NCBI RefSeq assembly: GCF_010686765.1
Contig: NZ_JAAGWF010000008.1
Span: 1-64,000 of the forward strand
Length of the DNA stretch: 64,000 bases
Direction: 5' to 3'
From: Geodermatophilus sabuli
GTDB lineage: Bacteria; Actinomycetota; Actinomycetes; Mycobacteriales; Geodermatophilaceae
The number at the start of each line of letters is the position of its first letter. Within the stretch, counting starts at the first letter, position 1. Both the position numbers and the translations under genes were made by a program. The notes beneath the pieces were generated by a model, which made no database searches, was not told the DNA's origin, and was given only the letters and a program-made list of their open reading frames with translations. This document shows, piece by piece, positions 21,990-31,633 of this stretch.

Positions 21990-23354
21990 TCAGAAGATCC
22001 GGGTGAAGGCCGCCCCCAGATCGGGTACCTCGATCAGTCGCATCCCGCGGGGCGCGTTCCCCGGGTCCTCGGGCACGAGTGCCACCCGGTAGCCCTGGCG
22101 GGCGGCCTCGGCGAGGCGGCGACCGGTGCCGCCGACCCGACGGATCTCCCCCGAGAGTCCGACCTCCCCGAGGGCGACCAGGCCCTGCGGCAGGGGGACA
22201 TCCTTGGCCGCGGAGGCGATCGCGAGGGCGAGGGCCAGGTCGGCCGCCGGCTCGGTGATCTTCACGCCGCCCACCGAGGCGGCGAAGACGTCGGCGTCGG
22301 CGAGCTTCACCCCGCCGCGCCGCTCGACGACCGCGTTGACCATCGCCACGCGCTGGGAGTCCAGCCCGCTCACCGCGCGCCGGGGCGACCCCCCGCCGCC
22401 GGTGCCGGCGACCAGTGCCTGCACCTCGGCCAGCAGGGGCCGGCTGCCCTCCATGGTGACGGTGACGGAGCTGCCCGCGACGGGAGCGGTGCGCCGCGAG
22501 ACGAACAGGTGGGAGGGGTCCGGGACGCCGATGACCCCGCGGTCGCCGATCTCGAAGCAGCCGATCTCGTCGGCCGGCCCGAAGCGGTTCTTGGTGGCCC
22601 GGACCAGCCGCAGCGTGGAGTGCCGCTCGCCGTCGAAGGAGACGACCACGTCGACCAGGTGCTCGAGCGCCCGCGGCCCGGCGATGGCGCCGTCCTTGGT
22701 GACGTGCCCGACCAGGATCGTCGTCATGCCCCGGCTCTTCGCGATGCCGGTCAGCGCGCTGGCCACCGCGCGCACCTGGGTGGCTCCGCCGTCCGTGCCG
22801 TCGACGGCGGGCGAGCGGACGGTCTGGACGCTGTCGAGGACCAGCAGCGTGGGAGCGACCTGCTCGACGTGGGCGAGCACGGCCGACAGCTCGGTCTCCG
22901 CAGCCAGGTAGAGACGCTCGTGCAGCGCGCCGATGCGCTCGGCCCGCAAGCGCACCTGCGCCGCCGACTCCTCGCCCGAGACGACCAGGGCCGGCCCGTT
23001 GGCGGCGGCGACGCGGTGCGCCACCTCGAGCAGCAGTGTCGACTTGCCCACGCCGGGCTCACCGGCCACCAGCAGGACGGCGCCGGGCACCAGCCCGCCG
23101 CCGAGGACGCGGTCGAACTCCTCGATCCCGGTCGGTACGGCGCGGGCGCCACCGAGCTCGACCTGGGCGATCGGGACGGCGGGGGCGGTGACGGGCCCGG
23201 CCGCGACCGCCCGCAGCGGAGACGCAGGGGCGCCCACCTCCTGCAGGGAGCCCCACGCCTGGCACTCGGGGCAGCGGCCGACCCACTTCGCCGAGGCGTA
23301 GCCGCACTCGGTGCAGCGGTGGGCGGGCCGGGACTTCACTCCTGCGGGGGGCAC
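21990..23354 (-). CDS. radA: DNA repair protein RadA
   Basis: RecA-like ATPase and helicase that processes recombination intermediates (454 residues). The N-terminal zinc ribbon has CTECGY and CPEC. Walker A is GEPGVGKST. The RadA-specific KNRFG motif (ATKNRFGPADEIG) is present. A C-terminal Lon-protease-like domain (about 300-454) lacks a protease role in this family. GTG at 23354 is used; a GTG five codons later (VKSRPAHR) is nearer the usual start. It lies 57 bases after the lpqE-like gene and 102 before disA. Confidence 0.97.
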   Translation of the reverse strand: MPPAGVKSRPAHRCTECGYASAKWVGRCPECQAWGSLQEVGAPASPLRAVAAGPVTAPAVPIAQVELGGARAVPTGIEEFDRVLGGGLVPGAVLLVAGEPGVGKSTLLLEVAHRVAAANGPALVVSGEESAAQVRLRAERIGALHERLYLAAETELSAVLAHVEQVAPTLLVLDSVQTVRSPAVDGTDGGATQVRAVASALTGIAKSRGMTTILVGHVTKDGAIAGPRALEHLVDVVVSFDGERHSTLRLVRATKNRFGPADEIGCFEIGDRGVIGVPDPSHLFVSRRTAPVAGSSVTVTMEGSRPLLAEVQALVAGTGGGGSPRRAVSGLDSQRVAMVNAVVERRGGVKLADADVFAASVGGVKITEPAADLALALAIASAAKDVPLPQGLVALGEVGLSGEIRRVGGTGRRLAEAARQGYRVALVPEDPGNAPRGMRLIEVPDLGAAFTRIF

Positions 23355-23411
23355 CCGGCGACGCTAACCGGGAGGGGCGACAGTTCCGGGGAGCCGGTGT
23401 GGGGCGCCGGG

Positions 23412-24152
23412 TCAGTTGCCGGCGTCGCCGCCCCCGGCCTCGCTCTCCTGCTCGCGTGCGGTGCCCTCGGAGCCCTCCTCGGAGCCGGCCTCCTCCTCGT
23501 GGAAGTCGAAGGCGTCGTCGCGGGGGAGGACCCGGTCGGGGGTGGCGACCAGGGCCCGGACGGTGACCTCGCCGGCCTCCCGGAAGGTGAGCGTCAGCTC
23601 GACGCTCTGGCCCGACGTCAGTTCCTCGCTCAGGTCGGCCAGCTCGACCGACACGCCGTCCTCGCCCCCGATGAACACCGTCGCCCCCGGCGGGACCGGG
23701 ATGTCCACCCGCGTGCCGGCGGTCGGCGTCGTGGGGGTGGTCGGCGTCGTCGGCGTGCCCGGGGTCGCGGTGCCCGGGGTCGCCGTGCCCGGGGTCGCCG
23801 TGCCCGGAGCGGCGGAGGGCGAGCCGGGCACGGCCGGGGACGGGGTGGTGCCCCCGGTGACGACGACGCCGTCGAAGGCCTCGCCCTCGATGCCGACGAG
23901 GGTGTCCTCCTCGTCGCCGCTGTTGATGACGGCCATGATCAGCGGGGCGTCGTCACCGCTGGCGTAGGCACCCTCGTCCGGATACTCCAGGAGGACCTGT
24001 CGCAGGGTGATGTCCCCGACCTCGGCCAGCGCACCCACCTTGTCGCGGTTCTGGGTGGCCGTCTGGGTGACCTGTCCGGCGCTGCACGCGGTCAACGCGA
24101 TCGGGCTCAGGACCAGGACACCCATCGTGGCGGCGCGCAGTGCGCGGTTCAC
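23412..24152 (-). CDS. LpqE-like lipoprotein
   Basis: A 246-residue secreted lipoprotein. The signal peptide ends in lipobox LTAC (SPIALTACS). The folded domain (about 30-110) resembles copper-chaperone PCu(A)C-like beta sandwiches (LRQVLLEYPDEG..., PLIMAVINSGDEEDTLVGI) but lacks an obvious Met/His copper motif. A low-complexity stretch with tandem TPGTA and TPT units (about 23730-23815 in DNA) splits the domain. Upstream of radA it corresponds by position to LpqE (Rv3584). GTG start with GGAGG about 10 bases before. Function unknown. Confidence 0.8.
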   Translation of the reverse strand: MNRALRAATMGVLVLSPIALTACSAGQVTQTATQNRDKVGALAEVGDITLRQVLLEYPDEGAYASGDDAPLIMAVINSGDEEDTLVGIEGEAFDGVVVTGGTTPSPAVPGSPSAAPGTATPGTATPGTATPGTPTTPTTPTTPTAGTRVDIPVPPGATVFIGGEDGVSVELADLSEELTSGQSVELTLTFREAGEVTVRALVATPDRVLPRDDAFDFHEEEAGSEEGSEGTAREQESEAGGGDAGN

Positions 24153-24252
24153 AGCCGTCGACCTCCAGGGACGTACCGGCCACCGCAGGTCGATGGCCCG
24201 AGTCGCGGCGAGCCTAACGCCCACCCCAGGATGTCCGCCGGGAGGTGAGGCG

Positions 24253-25812
24253 GTGCTGCGCGGCGATCGGTCCCCCGGGCGTCCGGACCCGGCTCTGGCC
24301 GCGTTCCCGGCCCGGGCGCCGGCGACGGTGCGCTGGTGCTTCGCCGACCAGCTCGGGTCGCACTTCCTCGACGCCCCCGACCAGCCGGTCCTGCTCATCG
24401 AGGCGCGGTCGGTCCTCGCCCGCCGGAGGTTCCACCGGCAGAAGGCCCACCTGGTGCTCTCCGCCCTGCGGCACCGGGCCGCCGAGCTCGGCGACCAGGC
24501 GTCGTTCTGGCAGGTCGGCACCTACGGCGAGGCGCTGGACCGTGTGCGCGAGCCGGTGTCGGTCTGCGCGCCGACCACCTGGGGCAGCCGCGACCTCGTC
24601 CTCGCCCGTCCCGGCGTGGAGGTGCTCGCCGCCCGTGGGTTCGTCACGACGCAGGAGGAGTTCGCCGGATGGGCCGAGGGCCGGGGGCGGCGCCGGCTGC
24701 TCATGGAGGACTTCTACCGGGACGCCCGCCGCCGGCAGGACGTGCTCATGGACGGCGCGGAGCCGGTCGGCGGCAGGTGGAACCTCGACGAGGACAACCG
24801 CGAGCCCCCGCCGTCGGACGGCCGGCTGCCGGTCCCCGAGCCGTGGTGGCCGGAGGAGGACGAGATCGACGAGCAGGTCCGCGCCGACCTCGACCGCTGG
24901 GAGGCCGACGGCGAGGTGTCCTTCGTGGGGGACGACGGACCGCGGCTGTTCCCGGTGACCCGGCAGGAGGCGCTGCGGCGGCTGCGGGACTTCCTGGACA
25001 CCCGGCTCGGTGCCTTCGGCCCGCACGAGGACGCCATGCTCGCCGGCGACCGGTGGATGGCCCACTCGCTGCTCTCCCCGGTGCTGAACCTGGGTCTGCT
25101 CCACCCGCTCGAGGTGGTGCACCAGGCGGAAGGGCGCTACCGGGACTCCGTCGCCGACGCGCACCCGCTGCCCCTCAACAGCGTGGAGGGCTTCGTCCGG
25201 CAGGTGATGGGCTGGCGCGACTACATCTGGCACACGTACTGGTGGCTCGGGCGCGACTTCCGGGACGCCAACGCCCTGGCCGCACACGAGCCGGTGCCCG
25301 ACTGGTTGGCCGACCTCGACGACACGGCGGTCGACGCCGCCTGCCTGGCCGACGTCCTGGGCGACCTCCGCCGGGACGGCTGGGTGCACCACATCCCGCG
25401 GCTGATGGTGCTCGGCAACTACGCGCTGCAGCGCGGCATCGACCCCGCGGCCATGACCGACTGGTTCCACCGCAGCTTCGTCGACGGCTACGACTGGGTG
25501 ATGGTCGCCAACGTGGTGGGCATGAGCCAGCACGCCGACGGCGGGTTGCTGGCCACGAAGCCCTACGCCGCGGGCGGTGCCTACATCGACCGGATGAGCG
25601 ACTACTGCGGCGGCTGCCGCTACGACCCGCGGAAGCGGCTGGGCGAGGACGCCTGCCCGTACACCGCCGGCTACTGGGCCTTCCTCGACCGCACCCGTGA
25701 GCAGCTGGCCGGCAACCAGCGGATGCGCCGTCCCCTGCAGGGGCTCGACCGGCTCGAGGACCTGCCCGCGGTCGTCGACCAGGAGGTCCGCCGGGGGACC
25801 GACCCGCCCTAG
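24253..25812 (+). CDS. Iron-sulfur cryptochrome/6-4 photolyase family protein
   Basis: A 519-residue FeS-BCP/CryPro-type flavoprotein. Members repair (6-4) UV photoproducts or act as light sensors. The N-terminal part is deoxyribodipyrimidine photolyase-related (WCFADQLGSHFLD). The C-terminal FAD domain has MGWRDYIWHTYW and WFHRSFVDGYDWVMVANVVGMSQ. The cluster cysteines lie in DYCGGCRYDP and DACPYTAGYW. GTG start with GGAGG 7 bases upstream. It ends in TAG. It is divergent from the lpqE-like lipoprotein. A DNA-repair role suits the UV-resistant desert actinobacteria suspected here. Confidence 0.93.
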   Translation: MLRGDRSPGRPDPALAAFPARAPATVRWCFADQLGSHFLDAPDQPVLLIEARSVLARRRFHRQKAHLVLSALRHRAAELGDQASFWQVGTYGEALDRVREPVSVCAPTTWGSRDLVLARPGVEVLAARGFVTTQEEFAGWAEGRGRRRLLMEDFYRDARRRQDVLMDGAEPVGGRWNLDEDNREPPPSDGRLPVPEPWWPEEDEIDEQVRADLDRWEADGEVSFVGDDGPRLFPVTRQEALRRLRDFLDTRLGAFGPHEDAMLAGDRWMAHSLLSPVLNLGLLHPLEVVHQAEGRYRDSVADAHPLPLNSVEGFVRQVMGWRDYIWHTYWWLGRDFRDANALAAHEPVPDWLADLDDTAVDAACLADVLGDLRRDGWVHHIPRLMVLGNYALQRGIDPAAMTDWFHRSFVDGYDWVMVANVVGMSQHADGGLLATKPYAAGGAYIDRMSDYCGGCRYDPRKRLGEDACPYTAGYWAFLDRTREQLAGNQRMRRPLQGLDRLEDLPAVVDQEVRRGTDPP

Positions 25813-25900
25813 CCGGCACCCGACCGGGTGACCCCCGTCCAGCCGCGCCCGTGCCCTGCCGATACGGCAGGGACGGGATCGGTCGACGACGGGAGTGCGG

Positions 25901-26494
25901 ATGCGGACGGGACTGCCGTTCGACGACGTGCTGGCCGCGGCGCAGGCCGGCGCCGGCTGGGCGTTCGAGACCCTCTACCGGGACCTCTCGCCCGCCGTCA
26001 CCGGGTACCTCCGCCTGCACGGGGCCGCGGAGCCCGACGACCTGGCCAGCGAGACCTTCATCGGCGTCCTCACCGGGCTGTCCGGCTTCCACGGGGACGA
26101 GGACGCCCTGCGCGCCTGGGTGTTCACCATCGCGCACCGGCGGCTGGTCGACGACTGGCGGCGGCGCGGTCGCCGGCCCCAGGTCTCCGACGACGACGGC
26201 CTGCTCGAGGAGCGCCGGGGCGGGGACGCCGAGGACGACGCGCTGGCCCGCGTGGGCGCCGCCGACGTCCACCGGCTGTGCGGCGGCCTGCCTGCCGACC
26301 AGAGGGCGGTCGTGCTGCTGCGCATCCTCGCCGACCTCACCGTCGAGCAGGTCGCGCAGGTGATGGGCCGGTCGGTCGGCTCGGTCAAGGCGCTGCAGCG
26401 CAGGGGTCTGCGCAGCCTGCGAACAGCGCTCGAGGCGGTTCCACCCGAAGGGGTGGGCGCCGGTGCGCACCCTTTTGTGGCACCCCGGCGATGA
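25901..26494 (+). CDS. ECF-type RNA polymerase sigma factor
   Basis: A 197-residue sigma-70 family protein with region 2 (AFETLYRDLSPAVTGYLRLHG..., DLASETFIGVLTGL, AWVFTIAHRRLVDDWR) and region 4 (LPADQRAVVLLRILADLTVEQVAQVMGRSVGSVKALQRRGLR split over two helices). There is no region 1 or 3. I chose ATG 25901 with GGGAG 5 bases upstream over GTG 25895. The next gene starts 10 bases after the stop and encodes a single-helix membrane protein, the usual place for a cognate anti-sigma factor. Target promoters unknown. Confidence 0.92.
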   Translation: MRTGLPFDDVLAAAQAGAGWAFETLYRDLSPAVTGYLRLHGAAEPDDLASETFIGVLTGLSGFHGDEDALRAWVFTIAHRRLVDDWRRRGRRPQVSDDDGLLEERRGGDAEDDALARVGAADVHRLCGGLPADQRAVVLLRILADLTVEQVAQVMGRSVGSVKALQRRGLRSLRTALEAVPPEGVGAGAHPFVAPRR

Positions 26495-26504
26495 CAGGGA
26501 CGAG

Positions 26505-27521
26505 ATGACCACTCCAGCTGACGACACCGCCGTCGAGGAGGCCTTCGAGGCCTGCCTCGCCGGCCGTCCGGTGCCCGATGGTGCCGCCGGCCTCGTCGCG
26601 TTCACCGACGCGGTCCGGGCCGGTGCCACCATGCCGGGCCGCCCGAACGCGGCCCTGGCCGAGCTGCTGGCGACCGGTCTGCTCACCACCCACCAGGAAC
26701 CGTCCCCAGGGACGGCCGGGCGACCCGCCCGGACCTCACGGAAGAGGCCCCGCATGCTGCTGCTCCCCGCTCTCGTCGCCAAGTTCGCCTCGGCCGGCAT
26801 CGCCGCCAAGGCCGTGACCGGCACCGCCGTCGTGCTCGTCGGCCTCACCGGCGCCACCGCCGGGGTCGTCGCCGCCCAGGACGATCCCGCCACGGTCGTC
26901 GTCTCCGACGAGGGGACGGCGCCCACCGACACCGCTCCGGACGGCAGCACGCCGTCCGGCGCGACCTCGGACGACCCGGCCGCCGACGGGGCCGACCCGG
27001 ACGGCGGGGACCAGGACGGGGCACCGGTCGACCCGGCTCCCGTCGTCGACCCGGTCACCGGCGAGCCCGTGACCGGGGAGCCGACGGTCGACCCGGTCAC
27101 CGGCGAGCCCGTCCAGGAGCCGGGCACCGACCCGGTCACCGGGGAGGAGGGCACCCCGCCCGCGCCCACCCGGGAGACCTGGCAGGAGGGTCCCGCCGCG
27201 GGCCAGTCCTTCGGCTCGTGGGTGAGCGAGGGCGCCCGCCGGGGCTTCGTCGACGGCGGGACGGTCAGCCAGAAGGCGCACGAGCGGAACGCGCAGCGGC
27301 GCAACCCCGCTCCGGCCCCGGCTCCCGCCCCGGTCCCCGCTCCCGCCCCGGTCCCGGCTCCCGAGCCGGCTCCGGCCCCGGCCCCGGCCCCCGAGCCGGT
27401 CGTGGTGGCCCCGGTCGAGCAGCCGCCCGCCACGACGGCGACCGCGCCGGCCGGCGGCGGCAACGGGAACGGCAACGGCAACGGCAACGGCAACGGCGGG
27501 GGCAACACCCGCGGGAAGTGA
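26505..27521 (+). CDS. Membrane protein with Pro/Asn-Gly repeats, possible anti-sigma partner
   Basis: A 338-residue protein. The N-terminal about 85 residues are soluble (EEAFEACLAGRPVPDGAAGLVAF written in short: small helical domain). One hydrophobic helix follows (about 95-125), and a long extracytoplasmic tail that is all low complexity. The tail has three DPVTGEP units (27048-27141), a PAPAP/VPAP stretch and a run of Asn-Gly. With a sigma gene 10 bases upstream, an anti-sigma role for the N-terminal domain is plausible but no ASD or zinc motif is seen. The hydrophobic segment resembles that of the gene at 58404-59153. Confidence 0.7.
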   Translation: MTTPADDTAVEEAFEACLAGRPVPDGAAGLVAFTDAVRAGATMPGRPNAALAELLATGLLTTHQEPSPGTAGRPARTSRKRPRMLLLPALVAKFASAGIAAKAVTGTAVVLVGLTGATAGVVAAQDDPATVVVSDEGTAPTDTAPDGSTPSGATSDDPAADGADPDGGDQDGAPVDPAPVVDPVTGEPVTGEPTVDPVTGEPVQEPGTDPVTGEEGTPPAPTRETWQEGPAAGQSFGSWVSEGARRGFVDGGTVSQKAHERNAQRRNPAPAPAPAPVPAPAPVPAPEPAPAPAPAPEPVVVAPVEQPPATTATAPAGGGNGNGNGNGNGNGGGNTRGK

Positions 27522-27544
27522 TCCACCGGCCGGCGGGGCACGGG

Positions 27545-28402
27545 TCAGGTGACCGCAGCCCCGCCGGCCACCAGGAGCGCCACGTCGAGGACCGCCAGGA
27601 GCAGGACCGCCGGGAAGGCCAGCCGGCGGAAGCGGGCGGTGCCGGCGAGGGCGGCCACCACGACGGCGGGCACGGCCACCACCAGGCACCCCCAGGCCGT
27701 CGCCGTCGGTGGGCCGGCCGGTCCCAGCACCAGGACCAGGGACGCCCCACCCAGCACCACGGCACCGGTGACGGCCGAGACCCGCGGCCCGAGCCGGTGC
27801 GGCAGGCCCCGGACGCCGGTGGCCAGGTCGTCCTCCAGGTCGGGGGCGACGTTGGCCAGGTGCGCGGCCGCCCCGAGGGCCGCACCGGCGGCCACCAGCC
27901 ACCACGGCGCGGCCGGGGTGCCGGGCGCCGCGGCGACGACGCCCGCGGGCAGCGCCCCGAAGCCGGTGACGTAGGGCAGCGGGGAGGCCGCGGTCCGCTT
28001 GAGGCCGGCGTTGTAGGCCCACCCGCTGGCCACCAGGACCAGCAGCAGCAGTCCCGGGACCCAGCCGAGCAGCAGCGACAGGACGACGGCCGCGGCGGCC
28101 GACCCAAGCGCCAGGACGCGCAGCAGCGACGGTGCGACGGCGCCCTGGACGACGGGCTTGTCGGCCCGGCCGACCGCGCGGTCCCGGTCGGCGTCGAGCC
28201 AGTCGTTGCTCCACCCGATGGAGATCTGACCTGCGAGGACGGCCACCGTCACGAGGGTCACCCGCCCGGCCGGGACGTCGGCGACGACAGCGAGCAGGGC
28301 GGCCACGACGGTCACCGCGACGGTCGGCCCGAGGTGGGTGGCGAGCGCGACCGCGCGCACCGTCGCCCGGGGTCCGACGGGTCTCGCAGGCACACCGACC
28401 AC
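27545..28402 (-). CDS. UbiA-family prenyltransferase
   Basis: Polytopic intramembrane prenyltransferase (285 residues from the chosen GTG, about eight helices). The first aspartate-rich motif is NDWLDADRDRAVGRADKP, with the second at DLEDDLATG; both bind Mg and the prenyl diphosphate. The acceptor cannot be deduced. The open frame extends to 28456, and GTG codons at 28456, 28402 and 28393 are possible. The longest form would reach into the carD promoter region. It is divergent from carD and convergent with the Asn-Gly repeat protein. Confidence 0.88.
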   Translation of the reverse strand: MVGVPARPVGPRATVRAVALATHLGPTVAVTVVAALLAVVADVPAGRVTLVTVAVLAGQISIGWSNDWLDADRDRAVGRADKPVVQGAVAPSLLRVLALGSAAAAVVLSLLLGWVPGLLLLVLVASGWAYNAGLKRTAASPLPYVTGFGALPAGVVAAAPGTPAAPWWLVAAGAALGAAAHLANVAPDLEDDLATGVRGLPHRLGPRVSAVTGAVVLGGASLVLVLGPAGPPTATAWGCLVVAVPAVVVAALAGTARFRRLAFPAVLLLAVLDVALLVAGGAAVT

Positions 28403-28524
28403 GCTGCTGTCAACCCCTCCCGAGTACTTCACCAGGCCTCTGACCTGCGGGTTCACGAATTCCGACGGCCCCGTTCGTCAGTCTGCCGTGGTAACCTGGG
28501 GACAGCGAAAGGGGTCACACACAC

Positions 28525-29007
28525 ATGGGCTTCACTGTCGGCGAGACCGTTGTCTACCCGCACCACGGTGCCGCGCTCATCGAGGCGATCGAGAAGCGGA
28601 CCATCAAGGGTGTCGAGAGGGCCTACCTCGTGCTCAAGGTCGCCCAGGGCGATCTGACCGTGCGCGTCCCGGCGGACAACGCAGAGATCGTCGGCGTCCG
28701 CGACGTCGTCGGTCAGGAGGGCCTGGACAAGGTCTTCGAGGTGCTCCGCGCACCGCACACCGAGGAGCCGACCAACTGGTCGCGGCGCTACAAGGCGAAC
28801 CTCGAGAAGCTCGCCTCGGGCGACGTCAACAAGGTCGCCGAGGTCGTGCGCGACCTGTGGCGCCGGGACAAGGACCGCGGGCTGTCGGCCGGCGAGAAGC
28901 GGATGCTCTCCAAGGCCCGTCAGATCCTGGTCAGCGAGCTCGCGCTCGCCGAGGGGACGAACGAGGACAAGGCGGAGATCCTCCTGGACGAGGTCCTCGC
29001 CAGCTGA
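28525..29007 (+). CDS. carD: CarD-family RNA polymerase-binding transcription regulator
   Basis: A 160-residue global regulator that stabilises open complexes at rRNA and many other promoters. The N-terminal RNA polymerase-interaction Tudor-like domain starts [16 protein letters not shown]. The C-terminal helical DNA-binding domain carries [13 protein letters not shown] and the conserved Trp in [13 protein letters not shown]. The ribosome site GAAAGGGG lies 10 bases before ATG, and a TAACCT hexamer at 28492-28497 may be its -10 element. carD followed by ispD-ispF is the mycobacterial order. Confidence 0.97.
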   Translation: MGFTVGETVVYPHHGAALIEAIEKRTIKGVERAYLVLKVAQGDLTVRVPADNAEIVGVRDVVGQEGLDKVFEVLRAPHTEEPTNWSRRYKANLEKLASGDVNKVAEVVRDLWRRDKDRGLSAGEKRMLSKARQILVSELALAEGTNEDKAEILLDEVLAS

Positions 29008-29055
29008 CCGCGGTCGGCTGACCCACCGCACCACCGAACGTCCCAGACCACTCCC

Positions 29056-29730
29056 GTGCACGCTGTCGGCATCGTCGCAGCGGCCGGGAGTGGTCTGCGT
29101 CTGGGGGCGGACCGGCCCAAGGCGCTCGTCCCGCTCGGCGGGCGGCCGTTGGTCTGCTGGGCGGTGGACACGCTCCGGGACGCCGGCGTCGCCGACGTGG
29201 TCGTGACCGTCCCGGCGTCCGAGCTCCGTGCCTTCGCCACGGTGCTCCCGGCGGACGTGCGGATCGTCGTCGGCGGGGACACCCGCACCGCGTCGGTCCG
29301 CGCCGCCTTGGCCGCCTTGGCCGTCGTGGGCACCGCGGACACCGTCCTCGTGCACGACGCCGCCCGCCCGCTGACCCCGTCCGACGTGGTGACCCGGGTG
29401 CTCGCAGCCCTCGCCGCCGGCGCGCGGGCGGCGGTACCGGTGCTGCCCGTGGTCGACACCACCGTCACCGTGGACGACGACGGCCTCGTGACCGCCACGC
29501 TGGAGCGCGCCGCCCTGCGCCGGGTGCAGACCCCCCAGGGTTTCGCGCTCGCCACGCTGCTCGACGCCTACGACCTCCTGCCGGCCGGCGTGGAACTGAC
29601 CGACGACGCCGCCGTCGTCCGCGCCGCCGGTGTGCCGGTGGTGACCGTCGCCGGGGACGAGCGCGCGGCCAAGGTCACCGTCGCCCACGACCTCGCGGTC
29701 GCCGAGCTGCAGCTGGGCGGCTCGGGGTGA
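29056..29730 (+). CDS. ispD: 2-C-methyl-D-erythritol 4-phosphate cytidylyltransferase
   Basis: Third step of the MEP isoprenoid pathway: couples MEP to CTP (224 residues). The nucleotide-binding opening [22 protein letters not shown] contains the conserved Arg and Lys, HDAARP is the second signature, and VQTPQGFA the third. GTG start. It overlaps ispF by 4 bases (GTGA), so two non-adjacent steps of the pathway are co-translated. Confidence 0.97.
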   Translation: MHAVGIVAAAGSGLRLGADRPKALVPLGGRPLVCWAVDTLRDAGVADVVVTVPASELRAFATVLPADVRIVVGGDTRTASVRAALAALAVVGTADTVLVHDAARPLTPSDVVTRVLAALAAGARAAVPVLPVVDTTVTVDDDGLVTATLERAALRRVQTPQGFALATLLDAYDLLPAGVELTDDAAVVRAAGVPVVTVAGDERAAKVTVAHDLAVAELQLGGSG

Positions 29731-30233
29731 GCGAGCTGCCCCGCGTCGGCACGGGGATCGACGTCCACCCGGTCGAGGCCGGACGGGACTGCTGGCTGGC
29801 CGGCCTGGAGTGGCCGGGGGTGGACGGCTGCGCCGGGCACTCGGACGGCGACGTCGTCGCCCACGCGCTGACCGACGCCGTGCTGTCGGCCGCGGGGCTG
29901 GGCGACATCGGGACCCTGCTGGGCACCGACGACCCGCGGTGGGCCGGGGCGCGCGGTGCGGCGGTGCTCGAGCACGTCCGCGAGGTCCTGCGCGGCGCCG
30001 GATGGCAGGTGGGCAACGCCGCGGTGCAGCTGATCGGCAACACCCCGAGGATCGGCCCGCGCCGGACGGAGGCCGAGGCCGTGCTCACCGCGGCCCTGGG
30101 CGCACCGGTCAGCGTCACCGCCACCACGACCGACGGGCTCGGCCTCACGGGGCGGGGCGAGGGCCGGGCGGCGATGGCGACGGCGCTGGTGGTCCGGGCG
30201 GCCACGGGGCCGTCCGTAGACTCCGAGCGGTGA
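29727..30233 (+). CDS. ispF: 2-C-methyl-D-erythritol 2,4-cyclodiphosphate synthase
   Basis: Fifth MEP-pathway step (168 residues, homotrimer with Zn). Metal ligands lie in GIDVHPVE (Asp and His) and [16 protein letters not shown] (His). The late [14 protein letters not shown] segment binds the cytidine. Both ends overlap neighbours by 4 bases (ispD stop, cysS start). The intervening enzyme IspE is not in the window. Confidence 0.97.
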   Translation: MSELPRVGTGIDVHPVEAGRDCWLAGLEWPGVDGCAGHSDGDVVAHALTDAVLSAAGLGDIGTLLGTDDPRWAGARGAAVLEHVREVLRGAGWQVGNAAVQLIGNTPRIGPRRTEAEAVLTAALGAPVSVTATTTDGLGLTGRGEGRAAMATALVVRAATGPSVDSER

Positions 30234-31633
30234 GCCTCCGCCTGTACGACACGGCCGCCCGTGCGGTCCGCGACTTCACGCCCCTGCGTGCGGGACAGGC
30301 CTCCGTCTACGTCTGCGGGCTCACCGTCCAGGGCCCGCCGCACGTCGGGCACGTGCGCGCCGCCCTCGCCTTCGACGTCCTCCGTCGCTGGATGACGGCG
30401 GGCGGGCTCGAGGTCAGCTACGTCCGCAACGTGACCGACATCGACGACAAGATCCTGGTCAAGGCCGCTGCCCACGGTGTCCCGTGGTGGGCCTGGGCCT
30501 ACGAGAACGAGCTGGCCTGCACCCGCGCCTACGACGTCCTCGGTGTGCTGCCCCCCACCTACGAGCCGCGCGCCACCGGTCACGTGCCCGACATGGTCGC
30601 GCTCATCGAGCGGCTGATCGAGCGCGGCCACGCCTACGCCGCCGACGGGGACGTGTACTTCGACGTCCGGTCCTTCCCCGGGTACGGGGAGCTCACCGGG
30701 CAGAAGGCCGACGACCTGCAGCCGGCCGCCGACACCGACAGCGACGAGCGCAAGCGCGACCCCCGGGACTTCGCGCTGTGGAAGGCGCACAAGCCCGGCG
30801 AGCCCGACACCGCCGCGTGGCCCACCCCGTGGGGCCGCGGCCGGCCCGGGTGGCACCTGGAGTGCTCGGCGATGGCCGAGCGCTACCTGGGCGCGGAGTT
30901 CGACGTCCACGGGGGCGGGCTGGACCTGCGTTTCCCGCACCACGAGAACGAGCGCGCCCAGTCCCAGGCCGCCGGTGACGCCTTCGCCCGCTACTGGCTG
31001 CACAACGGCTGGGTCACCCTCGGCGGCGAGAAGATGAGCAAGTCGCTGGGCAACACGGCCCTGGTCGACGAGGTCGTCCGGCGGGTGCGACCGGTCGAGC
31101 TGCGCTACTACCTCGTGGCCCCGCACTACCGGTCGACCATCGAGTTCACCGACGCGGCGCTGGCCGAGGCCGGCGCGGCCTACCGGCGGATCGAGTCCTT
31201 CGTCCGCCGCGCGGCGGAGCGGGTCGGTGCCGACACCGGCAAGGCCGAGCTCCCGCCGGAGTTCACCGCCGCCCTGGACGACGACCTCGGCACCCCGGCC
31301 GCGGTCGCCGCCGTGCACGAGGCCGTGCGGCAGGGCAACACCGCCCTGGCCGCGGAGGACGACGACGCCGTGGCCGCCGCGCTGGGCTCGGTCCGGGCCA
31401 TGCTCGCCGTCCTCGGCCTGGACCCGCTGGACCCGCAGTGGGCCACCGGCGGCGGCTCCGACCGGCTGACCGAGGTCACCGACGGCCTCGTCGGGCTCGC
31501 CCTGGAGCAGCGCCAGGCCGCCCGTGCCCGCAAGGACTACGCGGCGGCGGACGCCATCCGCGACCAGCTCACTTCCCTCGGCGTCTCGGTCGAGGACACC
31601 CCGCACGGACCCCGATGGGAGCTGAGCCGCTGA
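30230..31633 (+). CDS. cysS: Cysteinyl-tRNA synthetase
   Basis: Class I synthetase (467 residues). A zinc-binding Cys lies in VYVCGLTVQ, the HIGH-type motif is [10 protein letters not shown], the WHLECSAM zinc/cysteine site and [14 protein letters not shown] follow, and the KMSKS loop is [10 protein letters not shown]. It overlaps ispF upstream and rlmB downstream. It is a true tRNA synthetase rather than the mycothiol ligase MshC, judging by its length and full C-terminal anticodon region. Confidence 0.97.
   Translation: MSLRLYDTAARAVRDFTPLRAGQASVYVCGLTVQGPPHVGHVRAALAFDVLRRWMTAGGLEVSYVRNVTDIDDKILVKAAAHGVPWWAWAYENELACTRAYDVLGVLPPTYEPRATGHVPDMVALIERLIERGHAYAADGDVYFDVRSFPGYGELTGQKADDLQPAADTDSDERKRDPRDFALWKAHKPGEPDTAAWPTPWGRGRPGWHLECSAMAERYLGAEFDVHGGGLDLRFPHHENERAQSQAAGDAFARYWLHNGWVTLGGEKMSKSLGNTALVDEVVRRVRPVELRYYLVAPHYRSTIEFTDAALAEAGAAYRRIESFVRRAAERVGADTGKAELPPEFTAALDDDLGTPAAVAAVHEAVRQGNTALAAEDDDAVAAALGSVRAMLAVLGLDPLDPQWATGGGSDRLTEVTDGLVGLALEQRQAARARKDYAAADAIRDQLTSLGVSVEDTPHGPRWELSR

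Noticed and set aside
23730..23815. Tandem GGTCGCCGTGCCCGG-type repeats as a CRISPR or regulatory array
   Set aside because: They are in frame within the lipoprotein gene and encode TPGTA units; no spacers.
27048..27141. Three repeats of about 18-23 bases as a recombination site
   Set aside because: They encode DPVTGEP units in frame within a low-complexity tail; protein-level repeat.
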